In this document: positions 50,876-59,465 of the stretch, in pieces
Layout: every line of letters starts with the position of its first letter
Numbering within the stretch: the stretch's first letter is position 1
Assembly (NCBI GenBank): GCA_035547695.1
Contig: DASZUK010000001.1
Coordinates: 1 to 64,000, forward strand
DNA length: 64,000 nucleotides
Direction of reading: 5' to 3'
Source: DASZUK01 sp035547695
GTDB lineage: Bacteria; Actinomycetota; Acidimicrobiia; Acidimicrobiales; RAAP-2
Notes under the pieces: generated by a model
The model's database searches: none
The model's input: the letters and a program-made list of their open reading frames with translations, nothing else
Told to the model about the DNA's origin: nothing
Made by a program: the position numbers and the translations under genes

Positions 50876-51661
50876 ATGACGGTGACCGGGACACGGGTGG
50901 AGGCCAGGCCGGGCGGCCGGGAGGTGTGGTCGCCGTCGGTGATGCCGCCGATCGGCGTCGACCTGACCGACGAGCAGAAGCTGGCCATCGCCTTCCGGTC
51001 GCTGGCTCGGGACGGGTTCGCCGAGAACATCTCCGGTCACATCACCTGGCAGCGCCCCGGCCACGATCGGCTGCTGGTCAACCCCTGGGGGCTGTGGTGG
51101 CGGGAGCTGAAGGCCAGCGACATCTGCGAGGTCGACCTGGACGGCCGGGTCACCGCCGGCCGCTGGGAGGTGACCCCGGCGTACCACATCCACACCGAGC
51201 TGCACCGGCGCCGGCCGGACGCCCGGGTGGTGGTGCACAACCACCCGTACTACGTCTGCGTCATGGCCGCCCTGGGGGTGCTGCCGGACATCGTCCACCA
51301 GAGCGGCACCGCCTTCTGGGGGGACCTGGCACTGGTCAACGAGTACGGCGGCGAGGTGGACTCGGTGGCCGCCGGTGCGGAGCTGGCCGAGCGGATCGGG
51401 GACGCCTCGGTCATCGTGCTGGCCAGCCACGGCATCATCGTCACGGGGCCCACCATCGAGGAGGCCACGTTCCGGTCGGCCACCATCGACCGGGCTTGCC
51501 ACCTGGCCTACGACCTGATGGTGCTGGGGAAGCGGGCCCTGCCGATCGACCCGGCGGCGGCCCTCGGCATCAAGAAGTCCATCCTGGAGCGGGCGTCGGA
51601 CGTCTACTTCAACGGCGTCGCCCGGATGCTGATCAAGGAAGAGCCCGACGTCCTGGACTGA
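50876..51661 (+). CDS. Class II aldolase/adducin family protein
   Basis: 261 residues. The family's zinc His cluster is VVVHNHPYYVCVMAAL (HNH) with a later His in IVLASHGIIVTG, and the phosphate-type loop is ENISGHITWQ. The enzyme class cleaves C-C bonds of hydroxy-acids or sugar phosphates; non-sugar members occur in aromatic and terpene catabolism. HTELHRRRPDARVVVHNHP is textbook. The ATG at 50876 has GGGAGAG upstream. The amidohydrolase follows 57 bp later, and a distant paralogue is at 61606. Confidence 0.88.
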   Translation: MTVTGTRVEARPGGREVWSPSVMPPIGVDLTDEQKLAIAFRSLARDGFAENISGHITWQRPGHDRLLVNPWGLWWRELKASDICEVDLDGRVTAGRWEVTPAYHIHTELHRRRPDARVVVHNHPYYVCVMAALGVLPDIVHQSGTAFWGDLALVNEYGGEVDSVAAGAELAERIGDASVIVLASHGIIVTGPTIEEATFRSATIDRACHLAYDLMVLGKRALPIDPAAALGIKKSILERASDVYFNGVARMLIKEEPDVLD

Positions 51662-51718
51662 CGGGGCCGACGGCCGGGGACGACCGGGGACGACCGAGGA
51701 CACAGAAGGGGAAGGTTC

Positions 51719-52978
51719 ATGCTGAGCATCGACGACCTGACGTCGAACAGGAATTTCACCACCGCCGGGCAGTCGGGGGCGCACAAGGTCACCTTCCTGC
51801 CGGACCCGCCGAGGGCCAAGAGGAAGTACACCGTCATCTCGGCCGACGACCACATCGTGGAGCCGCCGGACACCTTCGAGGGACGGGTGCCGGCCGCCTT
51901 GGCCGACCGGGCCCCGAAGATCGTGGAGAAGGATGACGGCACCGAGACCTGGGTGTACGACGGCCAGGAGCTGCCCAACGTGGGGTTCAACGCCGTCGTC
52001 GGCCGGCCGGTGGACGAGTGGGCGATGGAGCCGACCCGGTTCGACGAGATGCGGCGGGGGGCCTGGGACATCCACCAGCGGGTGGCCGACATGGACCTGA
52101 ACGGGATCTACGCCTCCATGAACTTCCCGTCGTTCCTCCCCGGGTTCGCCGGGCAGCGGCTGCAGCAGGTGACCAGGGACCGGGAGCTGGCCATGGCCTG
52201 CGTCCGGGCCTGGAACGACTGGCACCTCGACGCCTGGGCCGGGCCGTACCCGGACCGGATCATCCCGTGCCAGTTGCCGTGGCTGCTGGACCCCGAAGCG
52301 GGGGCCAGGATGATCTACGAGAACGCCGAGCGCGGGTTCAAGGCGGTGACGTTCAGCGAGGACCCGTCCAAGCTGGGGCTGCCGACCATCCACTCGGGGT
52401 ACTGGGACCCGCTGGTCCGGGCCTGCGCGGAGACGGAGACGGTGGTGAACCTGCACATCGGGTCGTCCGGCACGTCGCCGATGACCACCCCGGACGCCCC
52501 GTCCGACGTGGCCGGGGTGCTGTTCTTCGCCTACGCCATCTTCGCCGCGGTGGACTGGCTGTTCAGCCAGTTGCCGGTGCGGTACCCGGACCTGAAGATC
52601 TGCCTGTCCGAGGGCGGCATCGGCTGGGTGGCGGCCCTGCTGGACCGGCTGGACCACATGGGGTCGTACAGCGCCATGTACGGCACCTGGAAGGGTGACC
52701 TGACCCCGGCGGAGGTGCTGCAGCGGAACTTCTGGTTCTGCGCCGTCGAGGACCCGTCGTCGTTCGTGCAGCGCCACCGCATCGGCGTCGACCACATCCT
52801 GGTGGAGTCCGACTACCCCCACTGCGACTCCACCTGGCCGAACACCCAGAAGGTGATCGAGGAGGAGATCGGCGGGCTGCCGGCCGAGGACGTGGCCAAG
52901 ATGACGTGGAAGAACGCCTCCGAGCTGTACCGGCACCCGGTGCCGGCGGCCGTCGTGGAGGACCCCGAGGCCTACTGA
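51719..52978 (+). CDS. Amidohydrolase-2 family protein
   Basis: 419-residue TIM-barrel protein. Typical blocks are VISADDHIVEPPDTFEGRVP, RVADMDLNGIYASMNFPSFL, VVNLHIGSSGTSP (metal His candidate), ICLSEGGIGWVAALLDRLDH and the C-terminal VESDYPHCDSTWP (active-site Asp). Members decarboxylate or hydrolyse cyclic acids (ACMSD/resorcylate-type), and are abundant in actinobacterial catabolic loci. It is a longer relative of the 29139-30002 protein. The ATG at 51719 follows GGGGAAGG. Co-transcribed with the aldolase. Confidence 0.88.
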   Translation: MLSIDDLTSNRNFTTAGQSGAHKVTFLPDPPRAKRKYTVISADDHIVEPPDTFEGRVPAALADRAPKIVEKDDGTETWVYDGQELPNVGFNAVVGRPVDEWAMEPTRFDEMRRGAWDIHQRVADMDLNGIYASMNFPSFLPGFAGQRLQQVTRDRELAMACVRAWNDWHLDAWAGPYPDRIIPCQLPWLLDPEAGARMIYENAERGFKAVTFSEDPSKLGLPTIHSGYWDPLVRACAETETVVNLHIGSSGTSPMTTPDAPSDVAGVLFFAYAIFAAVDWLFSQLPVRYPDLKICLSEGGIGWVAALLDRLDHMGSYSAMYGTWKGDLTPAEVLQRNFWFCAVEDPSSFVQRHRIGVDHILVESDYPHCDSTWPNTQKVIEEEIGGLPAEDVAKMTWKNASELYRHPVPAAVVEDPEAY

Positions 52979-53087
52979 GGTCCCCGGGGCCACCGGGGAG
53001 CCGTCGGGGGCCGAGCCCGTCGGGGCCTCCGGCGGACCGCGTCCCGCCGCCGGACCCCTCCGGGCGGCACACGGTCGGTCGTGGTCG

Positions 53088-53103
53088 CCCATTTGGACGA
53101 TTG
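53088..53103. promoter_or_regulatory. Shared motif CCCATTTGGACGATTG, site 1
   Basis: Lies 8 bp before the ferredoxin/NuoF-like gene. TTGGACGATTG recurs at 55771-55781 (reverse) and 61503-61513, each time between genes. The surrounding gap 52979-53111 has nothing else recognisable. Confidence 0.5.
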
Positions 53104-53111
53104 CGACACCG

Positions 53112-54740
53112 GTGGTGCGACATCACCATGGCGTGGTGGTGGACGAGCAGGCGGTCGTCAGGCGGCGGAGCCCCATCCCCGGCATCCGGCCCAAGGCCGG
53201 CCGGGTGGCGGTGGCCGTCGACGCCAGCCGGTGCACCGGCCAGGGGGTGTGCGTGGCGCTGGCCGCGGCCGGGTTCGCCCTGGACCGGTTCGGCTACGCC
53301 TACGTCCTGCCCGGGACCTCCGAGCGGTCGGCCACCGACCGCACACTGCGCGGGGCGCTCCGCGACGCCGAAGCGCGCTGCCCGGAACGGGCCATCCGGG
53401 TCACCGACGTGGTGGACCCGCCGCCGCCCGCCCCGGTCGCCCGGCCCGCGGTCCCTGCTGCGGCCACCCCGGCCACGGCCACCCCGGCGACGGTTGCCCC
53501 GGCGACGGCCGGTTCGGGGCCGGCCGGTTTGGGGTCGGCGGGGTTCGTGCCGCGGCTGCTGCTGCCCGACGGCGGGGCGGAGTCGCTGGAGTGGTGGGTG
53601 GCCCAGGGCGGGTTCTCGGCCCCGGGCCCGGTGCCGCTGGCCGACGAGGTGGCCCGGACCGGCCTGATCGGGCACGGCGGCGGCGGGTTCCCGGTGGCGG
53701 CCAAGTGGCGGGCCGCCCGCGGCCTGCAGCCGCCGGTGGTGGTGGCCAACGGCGCCGAGCGGGAACCGGGGTCGTTGAAGGACCGGCACCTGATGGCGCG
53801 GCGTCCGTTGCTGGTGCTGGACGGGCTGCGGGCCACGGCGGCCGCCGTCGGGGCCCGGCGGGCGTTCGTCGGCGTCGACGAGGAGGCCACCGCCGCCCTC
53901 GACGCCATGGCCGCGGCGGTGCGGCAGGCCTCCGAGGCCGGCCTGCTGGGCGACCTGGAGGTGGCCGTCCGGCCGGTGCCGGCCCGGTACGTGGCCGGGG
54001 AGGAGACCGCGCTGATCTCGGTGCTGGACGGCGGGGAGGCCAAGCCGACGGCGAAGCCGCCGTACCCGTCGCAGTCCGGTCTGGCCGGCCGGCCGACGGT
54101 GGTCCACAACATCGAGACCCTGGCCCAGGTCGGGCTCATCGCCGCCTTCGGGGCCGACTGGTTCTGCCGGGCCGGGGCCGCCGACGCGCCGGGCACCGGG
54201 CTGTTCTCGGTGGGCCGGTTCGGCGGGACCATGGCGGTGGTGGAGCGGCCGTCGGGGACCACGGTCCGCCAATTGGTGGACGACGCCGGCTGGCCGGACG
54301 CCCGGGCCGCGCTGGTCGGCGGCTGGTCCGGCACCCTGCTGCCGGCCGACCGGTTCGACCTGCCGTTGACCGGCCCGGCGGTGGCCGCCGCCGGCGGGGT
54401 GCTGGGGACCAAGTCGGTGCAGGTGCTGGTGGACGGGGACTGCCCGGTGGCCACCGTGGCCACCGTCCTCGGGTACCTCGCCGGGGAGACCGCCGGGCAG
54501 TGCCCGCCGTGCACCCGGGGGGTGCCGTACCTGGCCGGCCTGGTGTCGTCGCTGGCCCGGGGCACCCTGCGTGCCGGCGACCTGGCCGACGGCCGGGCCT
54601 TCGCCGCCTCCCTGGTCGACCGCGGGGCCTGCCGGCTGCCGGACGGCGCCGTCCGGTTGCTGGGCAGCCTGTTCCGCCACTTCCCGGCCGACGTCGACCG
54701 ACACCTGGCCGGCGCCGCCTGCCCGACAATGTTTTCGTGA
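53112..54740 (+). CDS. Ferredoxin-NuoF-like fusion: NADH:ferredoxin oxidoreductase candidate
   Basis: 542 residues. Residues about 35-95 are a short 3Fe-4S/4Fe-4S ferredoxin: DASRCTGQGVCVALA, then ARCPERAI. A Pro/Ala/Thr linker leads to a complex I 51-kDa-like module: HGGGGFPVAAKW (FMN/NADH loop), VANGAEREPGSLKDR, YVAGEETALISVL and the iron-sulfur site GQCPPCTRG with a later Cys (GACRLP), where canonical NuoF has ESCGxCxPC. It likely passes NADH electrons to ferredoxins or an oxygenase instead of quinone. The start is uncertain: GTG 53112 is followed by several in-frame GTGs to 53139. Confidence 0.82.
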   Translation: MVRHHHGVVVDEQAVVRRRSPIPGIRPKAGRVAVAVDASRCTGQGVCVALAAAGFALDRFGYAYVLPGTSERSATDRTLRGALRDAEARCPERAIRVTDVVDPPPPAPVARPAVPAAATPATATPATVAPATAGSGPAGLGSAGFVPRLLLPDGGAESLEWWVAQGGFSAPGPVPLADEVARTGLIGHGGGGFPVAAKWRAARGLQPPVVVANGAEREPGSLKDRHLMARRPLLVLDGLRATAAAVGARRAFVGVDEEATAALDAMAAAVRQASEAGLLGDLEVAVRPVPARYVAGEETALISVLDGGEAKPTAKPPYPSQSGLAGRPTVVHNIETLAQVGLIAAFGADWFCRAGAADAPGTGLFSVGRFGGTMAVVERPSGTTVRQLVDDAGWPDARAALVGGWSGTLLPADRFDLPLTGPAVAAAGGVLGTKSVQVLVDGDCPVATVATVLGYLAGETAGQCPPCTRGVPYLAGLVSSLARGTLRAGDLADGRAFAASLVDRGACRLPDGAVRLLGSLFRHFPADVDRHLAGAACPTMFS

Positions 54741-54754
54741 GCCACTGACCGCCG

Positions 54755-54778
54755 AACTTGAGCACATCTGCTCAAGTT
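54755..54778. terminator. 10-bp perfect hairpin after the NuoF-like gene
   Basis: AACTTGAGCA-CATC-TGCTCAAGTT, 15 bp past the stop. An A8 run follows at 54796-54803, which reads as a T-run for the convergent SDR transcript coming from the right. The combination may terminate both genes. Confidence 0.6.
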
Positions 54779-54846
54779 GGACCGCCAGTGAGTTGAAAAA
54801 AAACAAAGTCACTGCCGGCGGCCGGACCGACGGCACCAGGCCCCTG

Positions 54847-54953
54847 GGTGCCCCTGTCAGGGCACCATGTTGCCGGGTGCCCCTGCCAGGGCACCATGTT
54901 GCCGGGTGCCCCTGCCAGGGCACCAGACCCCTGGGTGCCCCCGTCAGGGCACC
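54847..54953. repeat. Four 20-bp palindromes at exact 29-bp spacing
   Basis: GGTGCCCCTGYCAGGGCACC at 54847, 54876, 54905 and 54934 (one base differs in the last), separated by 9-bp spacers (ATGTTGCCG twice, AGACCCCTG once). The last palindrome contains the SDR stop codon (54944-54946). Confidence 0.9.
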
Positions 54954-55738
54954 ATGCCGCCGTCGACGTTGATGATGGCGCCGGTGGTGAACGAGGAGGC
55001 GTCGCTGGCCAGGTAGAGGGCGGCACCGACGATCTCGGACGGCGCGGCGATCCGCCGCTGGGCGGTCATGGCGATGAGGTTGTCGCGGTACTCCGGCTGG
55101 GCGAACAGCTCGTCGACCATCACGGTGGCGAACGGCCCGGGGGCGATGCCGTTGACCCGGACGCCGCGGTCGGCCCATTCGACGGCCATGACCTGGGTGA
55201 GGTTGACCAGGGCGGCCTTGCTGGAGGAGTAGACGCCCAGGCCGGCCTCCGGGCGGGCGGCGGACCGGCTGAGGATGTTGATGATGGACCCGCCGCCGGG
55301 CTGGCCGCCCATGACGGCGGCGGCCGCGGTGCTGAGCAGCAGGGGCCCGAGGACGTTGACGCCGTACACCTTGTCGAACAGGCCCTGGTCGACCAGCTCC
55401 AGGGGGCCCACCACCGGGTTGGTGGCGGCGTTGTTGACCACCACGTCCAGCCGGCCGAACCGGTCCACGACGGTGGGCACCAGTCCGGTGACGTCGTCGT
55501 GGTGGCCCATGTGGACGGCCATGGCCACGGCCTTCCCCCCGGCGGCCTCGATGTCGGCGACCACCTGCCGGCAGAGGTCGTCCTTGCGGCTGGTCACCAC
55601 CACGGTGGCCCCGGCGGCGGCGAACCCGACGGCCATGGCCCGGCCCATGCCCTTGCTGGCGCCGGTGACGACGGCCACCCGGCCGTCGAGGTCGAACGAG
55701 GGACGGTCGAACGAGGGGTGGACGTCGTCGGTAGGCAT
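54944..55738 (-). CDS. Short-chain dehydrogenase/reductase
   Basis: 264 residues. Cofactor loop TGASKGMGRAMAVGF, VVVNNAAT, active-site Ser (NILSRSAAR) and YSSSKAALV (YxxxK), and C-terminal GAIINVDGG. A standard classical SDR, probably oxidising a hydroxyacyl-CoA or alcohol. A short duplicated stretch (HPSFDRPSFDLDG) near the N-terminus reflects a 13-bp DNA repeat. The ATG at 55738 is chosen; the upstream extension reads through promoter sequence. It diverges from the next SDR. Confidence 0.9.
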   Translation of the reverse strand: MPTDDVHPSFDRPSFDLDGRVAVVTGASKGMGRAMAVGFAAAGATVVVTSRKDDLCRQVVADIEAAGGKAVAMAVHMGHHDDVTGLVPTVVDRFGRLDVVVNNAATNPVVGPLELVDQGLFDKVYGVNVLGPLLLSTAAAAVMGGQPGGGSIINILSRSAARPEAGLGVYSSSKAALVNLTQVMAVEWADRGVRVNGIAPGPFATVMVDELFAQPEYRDNLIAMTAQRRIAAPSEIVGAALYLASDASSFTTGAIINVDGGMVP

Positions 55739-55770
55739 CCCCCCAGGGTCCTCCGGCGCCACCGCCGGCT

Positions 55771-55792
55771 CAATCGTCCAAATGGCCCATTT
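55771..55792. promoter_or_regulatory. Shared motif, site 2, in an SDR/SDR divergent promoter
   Basis: CAATCGTCCAAATGGCCCAT, the reverse complement of site 1, extended into an AAATGG-C-CCATTT inverted repeat (55780-55792). It sits midway between two divergent SDR genes, as expected for an operator. Confidence 0.5.
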
Positions 55793-55824
55793 CCGGGCCC
55801 GGCGGTCGCTGCGACCATCGCCCC

Positions 55825-56583
55825 ATGGGGACAGGTGGGGAGGGGAACGGGGCCCTGCGCGGGGCCGGGGTGGTGGTCACCGGTGGTGGGTCCGGCATCG
55901 GGGCGGCCACGGTGGAGCTGCTGGTCCGCCACGGCGCGCAGGTGCTGGTGGTCGACCGGGACCGCGACGCCGGAGCGGCGGTGGCCGCCCGGACCGGGCA
56001 GTCGTTCGTGGCCGCCGACGTCGGATCGCCCGACGACTGGCGGTTGGTCCGGTCCGCCGCCGAGGCCCTCGGCGGGGTCCGGTACGTGCACCTGAACGCC
56101 GGGGTGAACAGCGGGCCGCAGTGGTCCCCCATCGCGGACCTGGCCGACGACCGGTTGTTCGGCACCCTGGCCGTCAACCTGGCCGGGCCCATCCTCGGGG
56201 TGCGCACCCTGGCCCCCCTCCTGGACGGCCGGGCGGGGTCGGTGCTGGTCACCGCCTCCCTCGCCGCGCTGGGCCCGTTCCCGTCGGACCCGGTGTACGC
56301 GGCCACCAAGGCCGGCGTGGTCGGGTTCGTCCGCAGCATCGCCCGCGAGCTCGGCCGGCGGGACGTCCGCATCAACGTGCTGTGCCCCACCGCCACCGAC
56401 ACCCCGATGGTCGGCGACGCCGACCGGGCCTGGCTGGCCCGGGCCGGGGTCCCCCTGGCCGGGGCCGCCACCATGGCCGAGGCCGTGGTGGCCTGCCTCA
56501 CCCACCCCGGCACCGGCCAGGTGTTCCGGTGCGACGACGACCGTGGGGCCCGGCTGGTCCCCGTACCTCAGATGGGGGATTGA
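55825..56583 (+). CDS. Short-chain dehydrogenase/reductase
   Basis: 252 residues. VVVTGGGSGIGAATVELL, ADVGSPDDW, LNAGVNSG (for NNAG), Ser in LVTASLAAL, YAATKAGVVGF (YxxxK) and RINVLCPTATDTPM. An NAD-dependent classical SDR of unknown substrate. ATG at 55825 with GGGGAC upstream. The acyl-CoA ligase gene follows 24 bp downstream. Confidence 0.9.
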   Translation: MGTGGEGNGALRGAGVVVTGGGSGIGAATVELLVRHGAQVLVVDRDRDAGAAVAARTGQSFVAADVGSPDDWRLVRSAAEALGGVRYVHLNAGVNSGPQWSPIADLADDRLFGTLAVNLAGPILGVRTLAPLLDGRAGSVLVTASLAALGPFPSDPVYAATKAGVVGFVRSIARELGRRDVRINVLCPTATDTPMVGDADRAWLARAGVPLAGAATMAEAVVACLTHPGTGQVFRCDDDRGARLVPVPQMGD

Positions 56584-56607
56584 CCCCGGCTTCCCATCCC
56601 TTGCATC

Positions 56608-58560
56608 GTGACGGGGGACCTGGACGAGTCGGGGGAGGAGGGCGGGGTGGGGATGGGCGCGGTGCCACCGGCCACACTGTCGCCGGCTGTACTGTCGCCG
56701 GCTGTACTGCCGCCAGCCAGGCTGTCGCCGGCCACGCTGTCACCGGCCACGCATCCAGAGGCGCTGGCCCGGCGGGCGGCGGCCCGACCGGAGCGGGTGG
56801 CCGTCCGGTTCCGGCAGGGCGCCGGCTGGGTGACGTGGTCCGAGCGACAGTACGCGGCGGCCATCGCACGGCAGGCCCGCCACCTGATCGACCTCGGGCT
56901 GCGGCCCGGGGACCGGGTCGGCATCGTCGGGGCCACCAGCCCTGGGTGGGCCGTCGGGGCCCTGGCCGCCCAGTCGGCCGGCGGCACCGTGGTCAGCCTG
57001 TACCCGACGTCGGCCCCCGCCCAGGTCGCCCGGGCGTTCGCCGCCCCGCCCACCCGGATCGTGCTGGTCGGGTCGGTCCCCGACGAGGACGGGGTGGCCG
57101 GGGCGCTCGACGGCATCGGCGGCCTCGGCCACGTCCTGGCCCTCGACCCCACCGGGGCCGTCGATCCCCCGTCCGGCCGGTGGCCGGTGCTGGGCGGCCC
57201 CGACGGCCCGGCGGCGCAGGCCGACGACGACGAGGTGGCCTTCCTGCAGTCCCTCACCGCCCGACTGGACCCCGACGCGCCGTGCAGCGTCATCTTCACC
57301 TCCGGCACCACCGGCGACCCCAAGGCCGCGGTGCACAGCTTCCGGTCCATCGCCCAGATCGTGGACTCCGTGGCCCCCGCCCTGGGGTACCGGGAGGACG
57401 ACGACTACTTCGTCTACCTCCCCCTCAACCACGCCGCCGAGCAGTCCAACACCCTGGTGGTCGGCGGCCACCTGGGGTGGACCCTCAACTTCGGCCGGTC
57501 CATGGACACCATCTACGAGGACCTGGCCGCCGTCCGGCCCACCGTGGTCTTCGGGGTGCCCCGCATCTTCGAGAAGATCGGCCGTGACTGCCTGGCCGCC
57601 GCCGACAGCGCCGCAACCGACAATGCCGACGCCGACACCGTCGACAGCACCGACAGCACCGACAGTGTGGACAGCGCGGACGGAGGCGGTGTGGCGGCCA
57701 CCCTGCGGGCGTCCGGGCTGGACCGGGTCCGGGTGGTGCTCGGCGGCGGGGCCCCCATGCCGGCGGAGGTGGTGGACCTCTTCGACCGCCACGGCGTCCG
57801 CATCCGCAACGGCTACGGCAGCACCGAGGGCAACGGCATCTGCATGCCCTGGGCGACCGATCCCCGGGCCGACACCGTCGGCACCCCGTTGCCCGGGGTC
57901 GACGTCCGGCTGGCCGACGACGGCGAGATCCTGGTCCGCAGCCACGGCCTGTGCATCGGCTACCTGGAGCCCGACGGCTCCCTCAGCCCTCTGGTGGACG
58001 GCGACGGCTTTTACCACTCCGGCGACGTCGGCGAGCTGACCCCCGACGGGCAGCTTCGCCTGGTGGACCGCAAGCGGGACATCATCATCACCTCCGGCGG
58101 CAAGAACGTCAGCCCCCGCCAGATCGAGCAGGCCCTGACCGCCAGCCCGTACCTGCGGGCGGCCGTGGTGGTCGGCAACGGCCGGCCGTACGTCGGGGCG
58201 CTGGTCACCCCGGACCTCGCCGCCGTCCGGGCCTGGGCCGACCAGCACGGCTGTGCCGACCAGGCCGACGGCCGTGCCGACCAGGCCGACGGCCGTGCCG
58301 ACCAGGCCGGCCCCGGCGGTTTGGCCGACCTGGCCGACGACGACCTGCTGGCCCACCCCGCGGTCCGCGGGCTGCTGGACGGGGTGGTGGCCGCGGTGAA
58401 CGCCGGCCTGTCGCGGCCCGAGCAGGTCAAGCGGTGGGCGGTGGTCTCCGACGGCCCGGCCGCCGAGGCGGTGGCCGCCGGGATGAAGGTCCGACGGTCC
58501 GACCTGCACCGGATCTACCAGGACGACATCGACGCGCTCTACCAGGAGGTTGACCGGTGA
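56608..58560 (+). CDS. Long-chain-type acyl-CoA ligase with low-complexity inserts
   Basis: 650 residues of the FACS (FadD15-like) branch: FTSGTTGDPKAAVHS, YGSTEGNGICMPW, GFYHSGDVGELTPDGQLRLV and DRKRDIIITSGGKNVSPRQIE with the family-typical ISP-like GKN-SP. The acyl-activating Lys lies near VKRWAVVSD/AAGMKVRR. Three repeat inserts stand out: SPAVLSPAVLPPARLSPAT near the start, VDSTDSTDSVDSADGG in the middle and ADQADGRADQADGRADQ near the C-terminus. It is a second CoA-activating enzyme in this locus. The GTG at 56608 is used; ATG 56653 is possible. Confidence 0.88.
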   Translation: MTGDLDESGEEGGVGMGAVPPATLSPAVLSPAVLPPARLSPATLSPATHPEALARRAAARPERVAVRFRQGAGWVTWSERQYAAAIARQARHLIDLGLRPGDRVGIVGATSPGWAVGALAAQSAGGTVVSLYPTSAPAQVARAFAAPPTRIVLVGSVPDEDGVAGALDGIGGLGHVLALDPTGAVDPPSGRWPVLGGPDGPAAQADDDEVAFLQSLTARLDPDAPCSVIFTSGTTGDPKAAVHSFRSIAQIVDSVAPALGYREDDDYFVYLPLNHAAEQSNTLVVGGHLGWTLNFGRSMDTIYEDLAAVRPTVVFGVPRIFEKIGRDCLAAADSAATDNADADTVDSTDSTDSVDSADGGGVAATLRASGLDRVRVVLGGGAPMPAEVVDLFDRHGVRIRNGYGSTEGNGICMPWATDPRADTVGTPLPGVDVRLADDGEILVRSHGLCIGYLEPDGSLSPLVDGDGFYHSGDVGELTPDGQLRLVDRKRDIIITSGGKNVSPRQIEQALTASPYLRAAVVVGNGRPYVGALVTPDLAAVRAWADQHGCADQADGRADQADGRADQAGPGGLADLADDDLLAHPAVRGLLDGVVAAVNAGLSRPEQVKRWAVVSDGPAAEAVAAGMKVRRSDLHRIYQDDIDALYQEVDR

Positions 58561-59465
58561 CCCGACTGCTGACCGACGACGAGCTGGCCGAACTGGCCCT
58601 GGCCCCCCGGGACCAGGTGGCCGACGCCCTGGACGACCCCGGTGCCGACCCGGCCCGGACGGTGCGGTCCCTGTACCGCGGCCACCAGGGCAGCGTGGCC
58701 GGCCTGGAGACCTGGACGGCCACCGTCTTCGACTTCCTGTCCCGCCGCGGCGGCGTCGGCGCGGTCACCGCGGCGGTGGCCGCCCTGGGCCCGGTCCTCG
58801 TGGAGGGCCGGCAGGGACCGGCCGAGGGCCCCACCGTCGACGACGTGGCCGCCGTCGCGGCCGCCGGCGACCGCGACGCCACCCTGGCCGGCTGGGACCG
58901 GCTGGTGGCCGCGGTCCGGTTCCGGCACGACGTCCTGCTCGACGTGGTCTGCGTGCTGCTGTCCCACCTGTACCGCACCGAGGGGGTGGAGGCCCTGTAC
59001 GACTGCCTCCGGCACACCGGGGACCACATGCTGCTGTCCTGGATGCCCCAGGACGTCGCCCAACCCCCGGAGGTGCGGGTGCGAAACTGGGCCAAGATGA
59101 CCAAGGGCAACTTCGCCACCATCTCCGTCACCGAGGACGACGACCGGTTCGTCATCACCCAGGACCCCTGCGGGACCTGCGGCCGGCAGATCCTGGACCG
59201 CGGCTACCCCGGCCCGCTGGACCTGGCGGTGGTGGACGACGACCACCTGGTCACCCGGGGCCACGGCGGGGTCCCCGTCTACCGGACCCACGTCCCGGTA
59301 CTGCACACAGTGCTGCCCCGGGAGCAGCGCGGGACGCCGTGGCCGGTGATCCGCTGCCCGGCCGGCCTGCGCCCGTCGCCGTGCCAGATCGTGCTGTTCA
59401 AGGACCCCGACGACCCCAGGGCGGCGGACCTGGCCGTGTTCGTGGACGACCCCGCCGTTGGCTGA
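58557..59465 (+). CDS. Unrecognised protein with CxxC cysteine pairs
   Basis: 302 residues, no family I can name. The N-terminal half is helical (LLTDDELAELALAPRDQVAD, VEALYDCLRHTGDHMLLSWM). The second half contains VRNWAKMTKGNFATISVTED, DPCGTCGRQILDRG (CxxC), repeated His, and RCPAGLRPSPCQIVLF. Four Cys in two groups suggest a metal or iron-sulfur site. The GTG start overlaps the ligase stop (GTGA) and its own 3' end overlaps the dehydrogenase by 8 nt, so it belongs functionally with both, perhaps as a CoA-ester lyase or hydrolase (guess). Confidence 0.75.
   Translation: MTRLLTDDELAELALAPRDQVADALDDPGADPARTVRSLYRGHQGSVAGLETWTATVFDFLSRRGGVGAVTAAVAALGPVLVEGRQGPAEGPTVDDVAAVAAAGDRDATLAGWDRLVAAVRFRHDVLLDVVCVLLSHLYRTEGVEALYDCLRHTGDHMLLSWMPQDVAQPPEVRVRNWAKMTKGNFATISVTEDDDRFVITQDPCGTCGRQILDRGYPGPLDLAVVDDDHLVTRGHGGVPVYRTHVPVLHTVLPREQRGTPWPVIRCPAGLRPSPCQIVLFKDPDDPRAADLAVFVDDPAVG

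Noticed and set aside
53112..54740. Complex I subunit NuoF
   Set aside because: The ferredoxin fusion, altered cysteine motif and absence of any other nuo gene argue against a respiratory complex I subunit.
54847..54953. CRISPR array
   Set aside because: The 29-bp period comes from 20-bp palindromes with 9-bp, partly identical spacers, overlapping a coding end. Spacers are too short and there are no cas genes.
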